DNA from: Bacillota bacterium
Lineage (GTDB): Bacteria > Bacillota > Limnochordia > Limnochordales > ZCTH02-B6
Direction: 5' to 3'
Assembly: GCA_003387805.1 (NCBI GenBank)
Contig: QGSR01000002.1
Span: 1 to 28,185, forward strand
Length of the DNA stretch: 28,185 bases
Shown: piece by piece, positions 19,125-27,477 of the stretch
Position numbering within the stretch: the first letter of the stretch is position 1
How the letters are laid out: each line of letters opens with the position of its first letter
Notes under the pieces: generated by a model
Told to the model about the DNA's origin: nothing
What the model saw: the letters and a program-made list of their open reading frames with translations, nothing else
Databases searched by the model: none
Made by a program: the position numbers and the translations under genes

Positions 19125-20147
19125 ATGGCAACCATCGGTCCGATCAAACTGAAACATCCCGTCGTCATGGCCCCCATGGCGGGCGTGACGGATCTGCCGT
19201 ACCGGCTCATCGCCCGGGAGCAGGGCGCGGCCCTGGTCTACAGCGAGCTGGTGTCGGCCAAAGGCATTTGCTACGGCAGCCGCAAGACGCTGAAGCTTCT
19301 GGAAACCGATGAAGCCGAGCGGCCCGTCGGCTTGCAGATTTTCGGCGGCGAGGCCGGCGTGATGGTGGAGGCGGCCCGCCACGTGGAGCGCTTCGGTCCG
19401 GACCTGCTGGACATCAACATGGGCTGCCCGGTGCCGAAGATCACCAACAACGACGAAGGCGCCGCGCTGATGCTGGATCCCGAGCGGGCCGGCCGTCTCG
19501 TGGGCCAGGTGGTTCAGGCGGTTCGCCTGCCCGTGACGGTGAAGATCCGCAAAGGGTGGGACGAGAACCACGTCACCGCGCCCCAGGTCGCGCGCGAGCT
19601 GGAGAAGGCGGGCGTCGCGGCCATCGCGATTCACGGGCGCACGCGCGAGCAGTTCTACACCGGGCGCGCGGACTGGGACATCATCCGCGAGGTCAAGCGG
19701 GCGGTGGACATTCCCGTCATCGGCAACGGCGACGTGGCCACGCCCCAGGACGCGGCCCGCATGCTGGAGCAGACCGGCGTGGACGCGGTCATGATCGGCC
19801 GGGCCGCGCTGGGCGATCCGTGGATTTTCCGCCGCGTCACGCACTATCTCGACACGGGTGAGCTGCTGCCCATGCCGACGCCCCGGGAGAAAGCGGAGAT
19901 GGCGGTGCGCCATCTGCGCATGGCCGTGGGCTTCAAGGGCGAGCCGCGGGCCGTGCGGGAGATGCGCAAGCACATCGCCTGGTACCTGAAAGGCGTGCCC
20001 GGTTCCGCCCGCATCAAGCGGCTGGTCCAGGAGATGACCGAGGCGGACCGGGTGGCCGAGACGCTGCTGGAGTTCGTGGACGGCCTGGGCGCCGCGGCCG
20101 ACGAGCCGGTGGAGACGCCGCGGGCGCGCGCCGGGCGGGCCGCGTGA
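19125..20147 (+). CDS. dusB: tRNA-dihydrouridine synthase (DusB family)
   Basis: A 340-residue FMN enzyme that reduces uridine to dihydrouridine in the tRNA D-loop. The FMN-barrel motifs MAPMAGVTDLPYR (near residue 15), NMGCPVPKITNN with catalytic Cys101, VKIRKGWD, HGRTREQFYTGRADWD and GNGDVATPQDA/MIGRAALGDPWIF are present, followed by the helical C-terminal tRNA-binding domain. GGAGG at 19110-19114 could serve GTG 19122 or ATG 19125; I use ATG. In Bacillus, dusB lies near lysS and gre-type genes, and the same holds loosely here, with greA-lysS some 4.5 kb on. The last 15 residues are Arg/Ala-rich and probably disordered. Confidence 0.94.
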   Translation: MATIGPIKLKHPVVMAPMAGVTDLPYRLIAREQGAALVYSELVSAKGICYGSRKTLKLLETDEAERPVGLQIFGGEAGVMVEAARHVERFGPDLLDINMGCPVPKITNNDEGAALMLDPERAGRLVGQVVQAVRLPVTVKIRKGWDENHVTAPQVARELEKAGVAAIAIHGRTREQFYTGRADWDIIREVKRAVDIPVIGNGDVATPQDAARMLEQTGVDAVMIGRAALGDPWIFRRVTHYLDTGELLPMPTPREKAEMAVRHLRMAVGFKGEPRAVREMRKHIAWYLKGVPGSARIKRLVQEMTEADRVAETLLEFVDGLGAAADEPVETPRARAGRAA

Positions 20148-20229
20148 GGGGGCCGCAGGCGCCCGGGCGGCGCCGCGGCGGGCCCAAGGCGCGCAGCCCT
20201 GCGGGCGCGACGACGATGGAGCGGACGTC

Positions 20230-20769
20230 ATGACCATGGATTTGGTGCGCATCGGCGACAAGCTCATCAGCCGCAGGAAGCTGCAGCGCGCCATCGACAA
20301 AATCTTGGAGCGGCGGGCCGCGGGCGCGTCGCAGCAGGACGTGGCCGCGGAGCTGGGTATCGACCGGGCCGTCGTGTCGCGCCTGGAGACGCTGGGCGAA
20401 GTGCGCAAAGGCCACCGGGTGGCCCTGGTCGGCTTTCCCGTGGAGAACAAGGACGAGCTGGAGGCGCTGGCCCGGGAGGCCGGCGTGGACTTCGTCCTGC
20501 TGCTCAGCAACCGCGAGCGCTGGGGCTTGCTGGAGGAAATGTCGGGCGCGGAGCTGTTCAACCAGGTGCTGGAGCTGATTTCCCGGCTGCGGGAGTTTGA
20601 CACCGTCATTTTCATCGGCTCCGACATGCGCATCGACTGGGTCGAGGCGGTGCTGGGCGCGGACAAGGTGGTCAGCGTGGAGCTGGGACCGTCGCCCATC
20701 ACGGAAGACCGCTACGTCTCACCCGGGCGCATTCGGCAAATCCTGGACGCGTGCCGGGCGCAGCGTTAG
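20230..20769 (+). CDS. Helix-turn-helix protein of unknown function
   Basis: A 179-residue protein I cannot name. Residues about 14-58 form a helical N-terminus with a clear helix-turn-helix (GASQQDVAAELGIDRAVVSR at 32-51). The rest (62-175) looks like a small alpha/beta domain with strands VALVGFP, DFVLLLS, TVIFIG and KVVSVELG, so it could be a ligand-sensing regulator. The ATG at 20230 has GGAG at 20218-20221; a second ATG at 20236 is possible. It sits 22 bases before the quinate-dehydrogenase-like gene in the same direction, so both are probably co-transcribed. It may regulate that gene and the aminotransferase-reductase fusion beyond it; this is inference from position only. Confidence 0.8.
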   Translation: MTMDLVRIGDKLISRRKLQRAIDKILERRAAGASQQDVAAELGIDRAVVSRLETLGEVRKGHRVALVGFPVENKDELEALAREAGVDFVLLLSNRERWGLLEEMSGAELFNQVLELISRLREFDTVIFIGSDMRIDWVEAVLGADKVVSVELGPSPITEDRYVSPGRIRQILDACRAQR

Positions 20770-20790
20770 CACAATGGAGGCGCATCATCG

Positions 20791-21693
20791 TTGAAACGGA
20801 TTGTCAGCGTCAGCATCGGTTCCTCGGAGCGGGACCACGCCGCCGAGCTGGAACTGATGGGGCAGCGGGTGAGAGTGGAGCGCATCGGCACCGACGGCGA
20901 CATTGACAAGGCCATCGCCCTCATCCGGGAACTGGACGGAAAAGTGGACGCGTTCGGCATGGGCGGCATCGACCTGTACGTGTGGGCCGGCGGCCGCCGC
21001 TACGAGCTGAGGGACGCCAAGCGCATCGCCCGGGCCGCGGGCCGGACGCCCATCGTGGACGGCTCGGGGCTGAAAAACTCGCTGGAGCGGCGCATCGTCA
21101 GTTATTTGGAAGACAACATGCACATCCGCTGGCCCGAGCGCAAAGTGCTGCTGGTGTCGGCGGTGGACCGCTTCGGCATGGCCGAGGAGCTGGCCAAGAC
21201 GGGCTGCGACCTCATCATCGGCGACCTCATGTTCGTGCTGGGCCTCCCCGTCCCGCTGCGGTCTTTGGGGACGTTTGTGCGAGTGGCCCGGCTGCTGGCG
21301 CCCATCGTCGTGCAGCTGCCCATTTCGGTGCTGTATCCGACGGGTGAAAAGCAGACGGCCACCAAGCCCAAGTTCCAGAAGTACTACCAGTGGGCCGACG
21401 TCATCGCCGGCGACTTCCATTTTATCCGCCGCCACATGCCCGACGATCTCACGGGCAAAACCGTCATCACCCAGACCATTACGAAGAAGGACGTGGACGA
21501 GCTGAAGCGGCGCGGCGTGCGCCTCCTGGTCACCTCCACGCCCGAGGTGAACGGCCGCTCCTTCGCCACCAACGTCATCGAGGCGCTGCTCATCGCCGTG
21601 TCGGGCCGCGGCCGGGAGCTGGCGCCCGAGGAGTATTTGGCCCTCATCGACGAGCTGGATCTGCGTCCCCGCATCGAACAGCTGAACGACTGA
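20791..21693 (+). CDS. Quinate-5-dehydrogenase-like conserved protein
   Basis: A 300-residue soluble protein. From memory, similar Firmicutes proteins carry the label quinate 5-dehydrogenase, but I see no clear shikimate-dehydrogenase signature, so the activity is doubtful. Visible blocks are an N-terminal alpha/beta part with DAFGMGGIDLYVWAGGRRYE (53-72), a central strand-helix KVLLVSAVDRFGMAEEL that could begin a Rossmann fold, and a hydrophobic stretch around LLAPIVVQLPISVLYPTG. No signal peptide is present. The start is TTG at 20791 behind TGGAGG (20775-20780); there is no competing ATG. It follows the HTH gene closely and precedes, with a promoter in between, the aminotransferase-reductase fusion. 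Confidence 0.65.
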   Translation: MKRIVSVSIGSSERDHAAELELMGQRVRVERIGTDGDIDKAIALIRELDGKVDAFGMGGIDLYVWAGGRRYELRDAKRIARAAGRTPIVDGSGLKNSLERRIVSYLEDNMHIRWPERKVLLVSAVDRFGMAEELAKTGCDLIIGDLMFVLGLPVPLRSLGTFVRVARLLAPIVVQLPISVLYPTGEKQTATKPKFQKYYQWADVIAGDFHFIRRHMPDDLTGKTVITQTITKKDVDELKRRGVRLLVTSTPEVNGRSFATNVIEALLIAVSGRGRELAPEEYLALIDELDLRPRIEQLND

Positions 21694-21727
21694 GCGTGCG
21701 CCGCCGGCGCGGCGGACGGCGCGGCGG

Positions 21728-21756
21728 TTGCGCTGCGCGGCGGAAGCTGGTATACT
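21728..21756 (+). promoter_or_regulatory. Promoter of the aminotransferase-reductase fusion gene
   Basis: TTGCGC (21728-21733) and TATACT (21751-21756) are 17 bases apart, and TGG directly before TATACT makes it an extended -10. Transcription should begin near 21763, leaving a leader of roughly 88 bases. Confidence 0.7.
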
Positions 21757-21761
21757 GCACG

Positions 21762-21781
21762 TGTGCACAGTTTTGTGCACA
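21762..21781 (+). promoter_or_regulatory. Tandem TGTGCACA palindromes, candidate operator
   Basis: The 8-bp palindrome TGTGCACA occurs at 21762-21769 and again at 21774-21781, separated by GTTT. Centres are 12 bases apart. The pair covers the expected start of transcription, a usual position for a repressor. No other exact pair was noticed in the window. Confidence 0.6.
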
Positions 21782-21850
21782 AGCCTGCGGCCCGCCAGGC
21801 CGCCGCGGCCGGCACCGCCCGGCGCCGGCCGGATTCCGGGAGGGTTTACT

Positions 21851-24637
21851 TTGGAACATCCGTTTCCTCGATACGTCAATCCGCACCTGGGCGAGCTGCT
21901 GCGCACGGTGCAGCTGGACAAACGCTTCGTGCGGGGCGAAGGCGCGTGGCTCTGGGACGCCGACGGCCGCCGCTATCTGGACTTCATCGCGGCCTACGGC
22001 GCGCTGCCCTTCGGGTTCAACCCGCCGCGCATCTGGGACGCGCTGGAAGAAGTGCGGCGGACGGGTGAGCCCAGCTTCATTCAACCCTCCTACCTGGACG
22101 CGGCGGGCGAGCTGGCGCGCCGGCTCATCGAGCTGACGGGCGGCGACCTGGACTACGTGACCTTTACCAACAGCGGCGCGGAGTCCACCGAGGCCGCCAT
22201 CAAGCTGGCCCGGGCCGCCACGAGGCGGAAGCGCATTCTCGCGACGAAAAACAGCTTCCACGGCAAGACCATGGGCGCGCTGTCGGCCACCGGCCGCAAC
22301 AGCTACCAGGACGCGTTTTACGTGCCCTTCGAAGGGTTCGACTTCGTGCCCTACGGCGACGTGGACGCGATCCGGGAAGCGCTGGCGGCGCGGCCGGGCG
22401 AGTACGCGGCCGTGATGCTGGAGCCCATTCAGGGCGAAGGCGGCATCGTGGTGCCGCCGCCGGGGTATCTGAAAGCCGTGGAGGAGCTGGCCCGGGAGCA
22501 CGGCGCGCTGTTCGTGCTGGACGAAGTGCAGACGGGTCTGGGCCGCACCGGCGTCATGTTCCGCTACCAGACCGAAGGCGTCAAACCTGACGTGGTGACG
22601 CTGGCGAAAGCTTTGGGCGGCGGGCTGTTCCCCATCGGCGCCATGCTGTGCCGGGCCGAGGTGTACACCGAAGCGTTCGCGACGAAGCACTCGTCGACCT
22701 TTGCCGGCAACACCCTGGGCGCCCGGGTGGGCCTGGCGGTGCTGGACTGGCTCACCGAAGACGACGGCGCGCTGCTGAAAAACGTGCAGCGGCTGGGCGG
22801 GCGGCTGCTGGAAGGTTTGCAGGAACTGCAGCGGCGCTATCCCCACGTCATCCGCGAGGTGCGGGGCACGGGCTTCATGCTGGGCATCGACTTCGGCATC
22901 GACCGCCGCACTTTCGGCACCGGCCCGGGTTCCATGATGGGCATTATGGCCGAGCAGGAGCTTCTCACGCCGGCCATCGCGTCGTATCTGCTCAACCGGC
23001 AGGGCCTGCGGGTGGCGCCCACGCTGAACGGCGCCAGCGTCATCCGCATCGAGCCGCCTTTGATCGTGGACGAAGAGCACTGCGACACGGCGCTGGCCGC
23101 GCTGGACGACGTGTGCCGGGTGCTGGCCGAGGGCAACACGGGGCAGCTGCTGGCCCATCTGGTGGGCCGGGAGGAGCCGGTGCCGGCGCCGGTGCGCCGG
23201 CCTGAGGACGACATCGCGGCGCCCGAGGGGCCCGAGCCCGACGAAGGGCACTTCGCGTTTTTGGTGCACCCGCTGGACATGGGCAACTACCCCGAGTTCG
23301 ACCGCAGCCTGGAGCCTTATACAGAGGAAGAGATGCAGCGGCTGTCGGAGCGGTTCAACGCCCTCATCGAGCCCTTCGTCATCGGCAAGACCCGCTTCGT
23401 GTCCGAGACGGGGCAAAAAGTGTACGGCGAGTTCGTCGTCGTGCCCCGCACCACGGAGCAGCTCATCCACGGCTCGCGCCAGGAAAACCTGGCCGTGGTG
23501 GCCCGGGCGGTGGAGCTGGCCCGGCAGCGGGGCGCGGGCATCGTGGGCCTGGGCGCGTACACGGCCATCGTTTCCCGCAGCGGCCGGGCGCTGAAAGACC
23601 GCCGGGTGGCCCTGACGACGGGCAACAGCTACACCGTGGTGGCCGCCATCGAGGCGCTGCTGGAAGCGGCCGAGCGGCTGGGCGAGGATTTGACCGAGAG
23701 CCGCGCGGCCGTGGTGGGGGCCACGGGCTCCATCGGCCGGGGCACCGCGCTGCTGCTGGGCCCGGAGGTGCGGGAGCTGGTTCTCATCGGCAACCCGCGC
23801 TCGGGCGAGAAGGCCGTCGAGCGGCTGCGGGCCGTGGCGGCCGAGCTGTTCCGCTCGCTGCTGACGGAGGCCGCGGCGGGCCGCGCGTTTGCGGAAGGCA
23901 CCATCGGCCGCTGGCTGCTGGCGCAGCCCGGCCGCCCCGCGGCCGACGCGTCCGACGAGGAGCTGGCCGCGTGGACCGAGGGGCTGCTGGCGCGGGACGA
24001 CTGCCCGGTGCACCTGACCGTGGACGTGGACGGCGCGCTGCGGCAGGCGCAGATGGTGGTCATCGCCACCAGCTCCGCGGAGGAGTTCGTCACGCCCGAG
24101 ATGCTGCGCCACGGCGCGGTGGTGTGCGACATGTCCCGTCCGCCCAACGTCAGCCGCCGCGTCGAAGCGGAGCGGCCGGACGTGCTGGTGCTGGACGGCG
24201 GCGTCATCGAAGTGCCGGGCAAGCCGTGGTTCGGCTGGGACTTCGGCTACGAGCGGGGCCTGGCCTACGCGTGCATGTCCGAGACGATGATGCTGGCGCT
24301 GGAGCGGGACTACCGTGACACGTCTTTGGGCACGGACCTGACGCCCCAGTCCATGCTGCGCTTCCGGGACCTGGCCCGCAAGCACGGCTTCAAACTGGCG
24401 GGGCTGCGCAGTTTCGACCGGCCCGTGACCGAGCAGCGCTGGCAGCAGCTGCTGGAAGCCCGGGCCCGGGCGCCGGTGGCGGCGCCGGCGGAGGCCTTCG
24501 GCCCGCCCGGGGCGCCCCGGCCGGGTCCCCGGCCGGGAGTTGGGACTGGGTTGACCGCCCTTGGCGCGGGGGGAGACGTCCCTTCCCGCGCCCCTTTTTT
24601 GTCGGCATCGGCCTCTTCACAAAGGTCGGCGCTTTAG
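21851..24637 (+). CDS. Class III aminotransferase fused to acyl-ACP reductase-like domain
   Basis: A 928-residue two-domain protein. Residues 1 to about 430 are a class III PLP aminotransferase: NSGAESTEAAIKLAR, Asp224 in LDEVQTGLGR, Lys253 in TLAKALGGG (Schiff base) and STFAGNTLG. After an acidic Pro-rich linker, residues 467 to about 855 resemble cyanobacterial long-chain acyl-ACP reductase: TGQKVYGEF, GIVGLGAYTAIV, TTGNSYT, GATGSIG (623-629), DGGVIEVPG and YACMSETMMLALE, whose Cys808 lines up with the acyl-accepting cysteine. There is a roughly 45-residue insert before QAQMVVIATSS. The likely reaction is acyl thioester to aldehyde to amine, or the reverse use of an amine-derived aldehyde. 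The TTG at 21851 follows GGGAGGG (21838-21844). The last 60 residues are low-complexity, and a terminator lies inside them. Confidence 0.85.
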   Translation: MEHPFPRYVNPHLGELLRTVQLDKRFVRGEGAWLWDADGRRYLDFIAAYGALPFGFNPPRIWDALEEVRRTGEPSFIQPSYLDAAGELARRLIELTGGDLDYVTFTNSGAESTEAAIKLARAATRRKRILATKNSFHGKTMGALSATGRNSYQDAFYVPFEGFDFVPYGDVDAIREALAARPGEYAAVMLEPIQGEGGIVVPPPGYLKAVEELAREHGALFVLDEVQTGLGRTGVMFRYQTEGVKPDVVTLAKALGGGLFPIGAMLCRAEVYTEAFATKHSSTFAGNTLGARVGLAVLDWLTEDDGALLKNVQRLGGRLLEGLQELQRRYPHVIREVRGTGFMLGIDFGIDRRTFGTGPGSMMGIMAEQELLTPAIASYLLNRQGLRVAPTLNGASVIRIEPPLIVDEEHCDTALAALDDVCRVLAEGNTGQLLAHLVGREEPVPAPVRRPEDDIAAPEGPEPDEGHFAFLVHPLDMGNYPEFDRSLEPYTEEEMQRLSERFNALIEPFVIGKTRFVSETGQKVYGEFVVVPRTTEQLIHGSRQENLAVVARAVELARQRGAGIVGLGAYTAIVSRSGRALKDRRVALTTGNSYTVVAAIEALLEAAERLGEDLTESRAAVVGATGSIGRGTALLLGPEVRELVLIGNPRSGEKAVERLRAVAAELFRSLLTEAAAGRAFAEGTIGRWLLAQPGRPAADASDEELAAWTEGLLARDDCPVHLTVDVDGALRQAQMVVIATSSAEEFVTPEMLRHGAVVCDMSRPPNVSRRVEAERPDVLVLDGGVIEVPGKPWFGWDFGYERGLAYACMSETMMLALERDYRDTSLGTDLTPQSMLRFRDLARKHGFKLAGLRSFDRPVTEQRWQQLLEARARAPVAAPAEAFGPPGAPRPGPRPGVGTGLTALGAGGDVPSRAPFLSASASSQRSAL
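24563..24600 (+). terminator. Strong intrinsic terminator inside the fusion gene 3' end
   Basis: GGCGCGGG (24563-24570) pairs perfectly with CCCGCGCC (24585-24592) and a run of six T follows at 24595-24600. It lies within the open frame, 35 bases before the TAG at 24635. Another frame has TGA at 24552, just ahead of the stem. Confidence 0.8.
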
Positions 24638-24645
24638 GATATAAT
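24616..24645 (+). promoter_or_regulatory. Promoter of greA-lysS
   Basis: TTCACA (24616-24621) and a perfect TATAAT (24640-24645) are 18 bases apart. The promoter overlaps the last codons of the preceding frame and leaves a leader of about 100 bases before greA. Confidence 0.7.
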
Positions 24646-24755
24646 CTGGTCCGAAACTTTGGGACCCTTTCCCATGCGCCGGCCGGAAGTTCCCGGACGG
24701 CGGTGCGTACAATAGAGGGCAGACCACGCCCGCAGCAAAGGGGAGACCGCGCTCG

Positions 24756-25235
24756 ATGCGTGAGAAGGAAGTGCTGCTGACTCCCGAAGGCCTGGCCAAG
24801 CTGGAAAAGGAGCTTGAACTGCTCAAGACGGTGCGCCGGCGCGAGATTGCCGAGCGCATCAGGCAGGCCCTGGAGTTCGGCGATATCTCGGAGAACTCCG
24901 AGTACGACGACGCCAAGAACGAACAAGCTTTCCTTGAAGGCAAAATTTTGCAGCTTGAGAAAATGCTCCGGAATGCCCGACTCATCGACACGTCGGAAAA
25001 CGAGGAGGGCGTCGTGGGGCTGGGCTCGCGCGTGCGCCTGAAGGACTTGCAGTACGGGGACGAATTTGAGTACGTGGTGGTGGGGTCGGCCGAGGCGGAC
25101 CCGCTCAACAACCGCATTTCCAACGAGTCGCCCGTAGGACAGGCCATCATGGGCAAAACGCCCGGCACCATCGTGGAAGTCCAGGCGCCCGACGGCGTCC
25201 TCAAGTACGAAATCCTGGAAGTGAAAAGGGGATGA
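24756..25235 (+). CDS. greA: Transcript cleavage factor GreA
   Basis: A 159-residue factor that enters the RNA polymerase secondary channel and stimulates cleavage of backtracked RNA. The N-terminal coiled coil carries the acidic tip [14 protein letters not shown] (41-54), whose Asp and Glu hold the catalytic magnesium. The C-terminal FKBP-like domain ends with [22 protein letters not shown] and YEILEV, as in other GreA proteins. The acidic tip marks it as GreA rather than a non-cleaving paralogue. AAGGGGAGA lies upstream of the ATG at 24756. Its stop overlaps the lysS start (ATGA), so the two are coupled, an arrangement also known elsewhere in the Firmicutes. Confidence 0.97.
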   Translation: MREKEVLLTPEGLAKLEKELELLKTVRRREIAERIRQALEFGDISENSEYDDAKNEQAFLEGKILQLEKMLRNARLIDTSENEEGVVGLGSRVRLKDLQYGDEFEYVVVGSAEADPLNNRISNESPVGQAIMGKTPGTIVEVQAPDGVLKYEILEVKRG

Positions 25236-26707
25236 CGGAGGAGCACACCGTCGATATCAACGATTTGATCGCGGTGCGCATGGACAAGCGCCGGCGGCTG
25301 ATGGAGGCGGGCGTGCCCCCGTACGGCGGCCGCTTTGAGCGCACGCATACCGTCGGCCAAGTGCTGGAGCGGTTCGACGAGCTGGAGGGCACGGCGGTGC
25401 GGGTGGCCGGCCGGCTGCGCACCATCCGCCGCCAGGGCCGGGTCACTTTTATGGATTTGCAGGACGGCGGGCGGCGCATTCAGCTGTTCTGCCGCATCAA
25501 CACCATGGGCGAGGAAGCCTACCAGCGGCTGGAGTGGCTGGACATCGGCGACATCGTGGGCGTGGAAGGCCTCGTGATGCGGACCCGCCGGGGCGAGGAA
25601 AGCGTCGAGGTGAGCCGCTGGGAGCTCTTGGCCAAGTCGCTGCGGCCGCTGCCCGAGAAGTGGCACGGCCTGAAGGACGTGGAGCTGCGGTATCGCCAGC
25701 GCTACCTCGATCTCATCGTGAACCCCCACGTGCGGGACGTGTTCGTCGCCCGCAGCAAGACCATCGCGGCCATCCGCCGGTTTTTGACGGACCGGGACTT
25801 CCTGGAAGTGGAAACGCCGGTGCTGCACCCCATCGCGGGCGGCGCCAACGCGCGCCCGTTTGTCACGTACCACAACGCGCTGGACATGAACCTGTACATG
25901 CGCATCGCGCCCGAGCTGTATTTGAAGCGTCTTTTGGTGGGCGGCTTCGACAAAGTGTTCGAGCTGGGCCGCAACTTCCGCAACGAAGGCATCTCCACCC
26001 GGCACAACCCCGAGTACACCATGGTGGAAGTGTACGAGGCCTACAAAGACGCCCGCGACATGATGGAGCTGACGGAGCAGCTGTTTGCCTACGTCGCGGA
26101 GCAGGTGACCGGCGGCACGAAGATCGTGTACCAAGGCCACGAGATCGATTTGACGCCGCCGTGGGAGAGGCTGCCCATGATCGAAGCGGTGCGCCGCTAC
26201 ACGGGGCTCGACTTTCATGGCAAGACGCCGGAAGAGGCCCGGAAGATGGCGGCCGAAAAAGGCGTCGAGGTGCCGCAGGACGCGTCGGTGGGCGCCGTGG
26301 TGGCCGAAGTGTTCGACGAGCTGGTGGAGGACCATCTCATTCAGCCGGTGTTTATCACCGACTATCCGGTGGAGATTTCGCCTTTGGCCAAGCGCAAGGA
26401 CGACGCGCCGCACCTGACCGACCGGTTCGAGCCGTACATTATGGGCTGGGAGATGGCCAACGGCTTCTCGGAGCTGAACGATCCGGTGGACCAGCGGGAG
26501 CGGTTCGAGCGGCAGATGGAGCAGCGGGCCAAGGGCGACGAAGAAGCCCACATGATGGACGAAGACTTTTTGCGCGCGCTGGAACACGGCATGCCGCCGG
26601 CCGGCGGGCTCGGCATCGGCGTGGACCGGCTGGTGATGCTGCTGACCGATTCGCCTTCCATCCGAGACGTGCTGCTGTTTCCCCACATGCGGGCGCGGGA
26701 GCTGTGA
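25232..26707 (+). CDS. lysS: Lysyl-tRNA synthetase, class II
   Basis: A 491-residue class II synthetase that charges tRNA-Lys. The N-terminal OB-fold anticodon-binding domain (about residues 50-150, [22 protein letters not shown]) precedes the catalytic domain, with [17 protein letters not shown], motif 2 [20 protein letters not shown] and motif 3 [16 protein letters not shown]. Length and motifs are all normal. The ATG at 25232 overlaps the greA stop. No T-box leader is present. A short gap of 35 bases leads to azlC in the same direction, which could be co-transcribed. Confidence 0.97.
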   Translation: MTEEHTVDINDLIAVRMDKRRRLMEAGVPPYGGRFERTHTVGQVLERFDELEGTAVRVAGRLRTIRRQGRVTFMDLQDGGRRIQLFCRINTMGEEAYQRLEWLDIGDIVGVEGLVMRTRRGEESVEVSRWELLAKSLRPLPEKWHGLKDVELRYRQRYLDLIVNPHVRDVFVARSKTIAAIRRFLTDRDFLEVETPVLHPIAGGANARPFVTYHNALDMNLYMRIAPELYLKRLLVGGFDKVFELGRNFRNEGISTRHNPEYTMVEVYEAYKDARDMMELTEQLFAYVAEQVTGGTKIVYQGHEIDLTPPWERLPMIEAVRRYTGLDFHGKTPEEARKMAAEKGVEVPQDASVGAVVAEVFDELVEDHLIQPVFITDYPVEISPLAKRKDDAPHLTDRFEPYIMGWEMANGFSELNDPVDQRERFERQMEQRAKGDEEAHMMDEDFLRALEHGMPPAGGLGIGVDRLVMLLTDSPSIRDVLLFPHMRAREL

Positions 26708-26742
26708 GCCGGCCGAGGCGCGAGCGGTAGGAGCGTGAGCTG

Positions 26743-27477
26743 GTGGCGACCCGTTGGACGGCGCGGGAGCGGGCGGCGTGGCCCGGCACCGCTGGCAGTC
26801 GTTTTCTGCTGGGCGCGAAGAGCGCCTGGCCCGTCGTCATGGGCTACGTTCCCATCGGTTTCGCGTACGGCGTGCTGGCGGCGCAGGCGGGCCTGTCCCC
26901 GTGGGAAGCCGGCGCCATGTCGCTGCTGGTGTACGCGGGCGCGAGCCAGTTCATCGCCGTGGGCATGCTGGCCGCGGACGCGGGCCTCGCGGCCGTGGCC
27001 GCGACCACCTTTCTGGTCAACCTCAGGCACCTGCTCATGAGCGCCGCGCTGAGCCCCTACTTCCACCGGGTGCGGCGGCCGCTGCTGGCGGTGCTTTCCT
27101 TTTTCGTCACCGATGAATCCTTTGCCGTCAGCAGCACGGTCTTTGCCGAGCGGGGCCGGGGCGACGCCGGCTGGTTTGCGGGACTGGCCGTGACCGCGTA
27201 CGGGTCGTGGCTGGCCGCGTCGGTCGCCGGGGCGCTGGCGGGCGGCGCGGTGGACATCCCCGCGGCCTTCGGCCTGGACTTCGCGCTGACGGGCATGTTC
27301 ATCGGCTTGCTGGCCGGCGTGCTTAAAGACCGGCCGGCGGTGGCCGCGGCGCTGACGGCGGGCGTGGTGGCCGTGGTGTCCGCGCCGGTCCTGGGGCGCT
27401 GGAGCGTTATGGCGGCCGCGCTCATCGCGGCCGCGGCGGGGGTGGTGATGAGCCGGTGGACCCGCAAGTCCTCCTAA
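26743..27477 (+). CDS. azlC: Branched-chain amino acid exporter large subunit AzlC
   Basis: A 244-residue membrane protein of the AzlC family, the larger half of a two-part exporter for branched-chain amino acids and their analogues (such as azaleucine in Bacillus). The family start GAKSAWPVVMGYVPIGFAYGVLA and the block YAGASQFIAVGML followed by NLRHLLMSAALSPYF are present, and about seven hydrophobic helices can be drawn. The start is GTG at 26743 with AGGAG at 26729-26733. Its last 22 bases overlap azlD, so the subunits are made together. No regulator gene of the Lrp/AzlB type is adjacent. Confidence 0.93.
   Translation: MATRWTARERAAWPGTAGSRFLLGAKSAWPVVMGYVPIGFAYGVLAAQAGLSPWEAGAMSLLVYAGASQFIAVGMLAADAGLAAVAATTFLVNLRHLLMSAALSPYFHRVRRPLLAVLSFFVTDESFAVSSTVFAERGRGDAGWFAGLAVTAYGSWLAASVAGALAGGAVDIPAAFGLDFALTGMFIGLLAGVLKDRPAVAAALTAGVVAVVSAPVLGRWSVMAAALIAAAAGVVMSRWTRKSS

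Noticed and set aside
18615..20702. Very long minus-strand open frame extending upstream of the substrate-binding protein through rpmE, dusB and the HTH gene
   Set aside because: It is antisense to three clear genes, and the binding protein has a good start with ribosome binding site and signal peptide at 18614. The extension only reflects scarcity of stops in GC-rich DNA.
21728..21850. In-frame ATG at 21728 extending the fusion protein by 41 residues
   Set aside because: This stretch holds the promoter and the paired palindromes and encodes a Pro/Arg-rich sequence; the TTG at 21851 has a good ribosome binding site.
24708..24713. Second -10 (TACAAT) ahead of greA
   Set aside because: No matching -35, and a much better promoter exists at 24616-24645.
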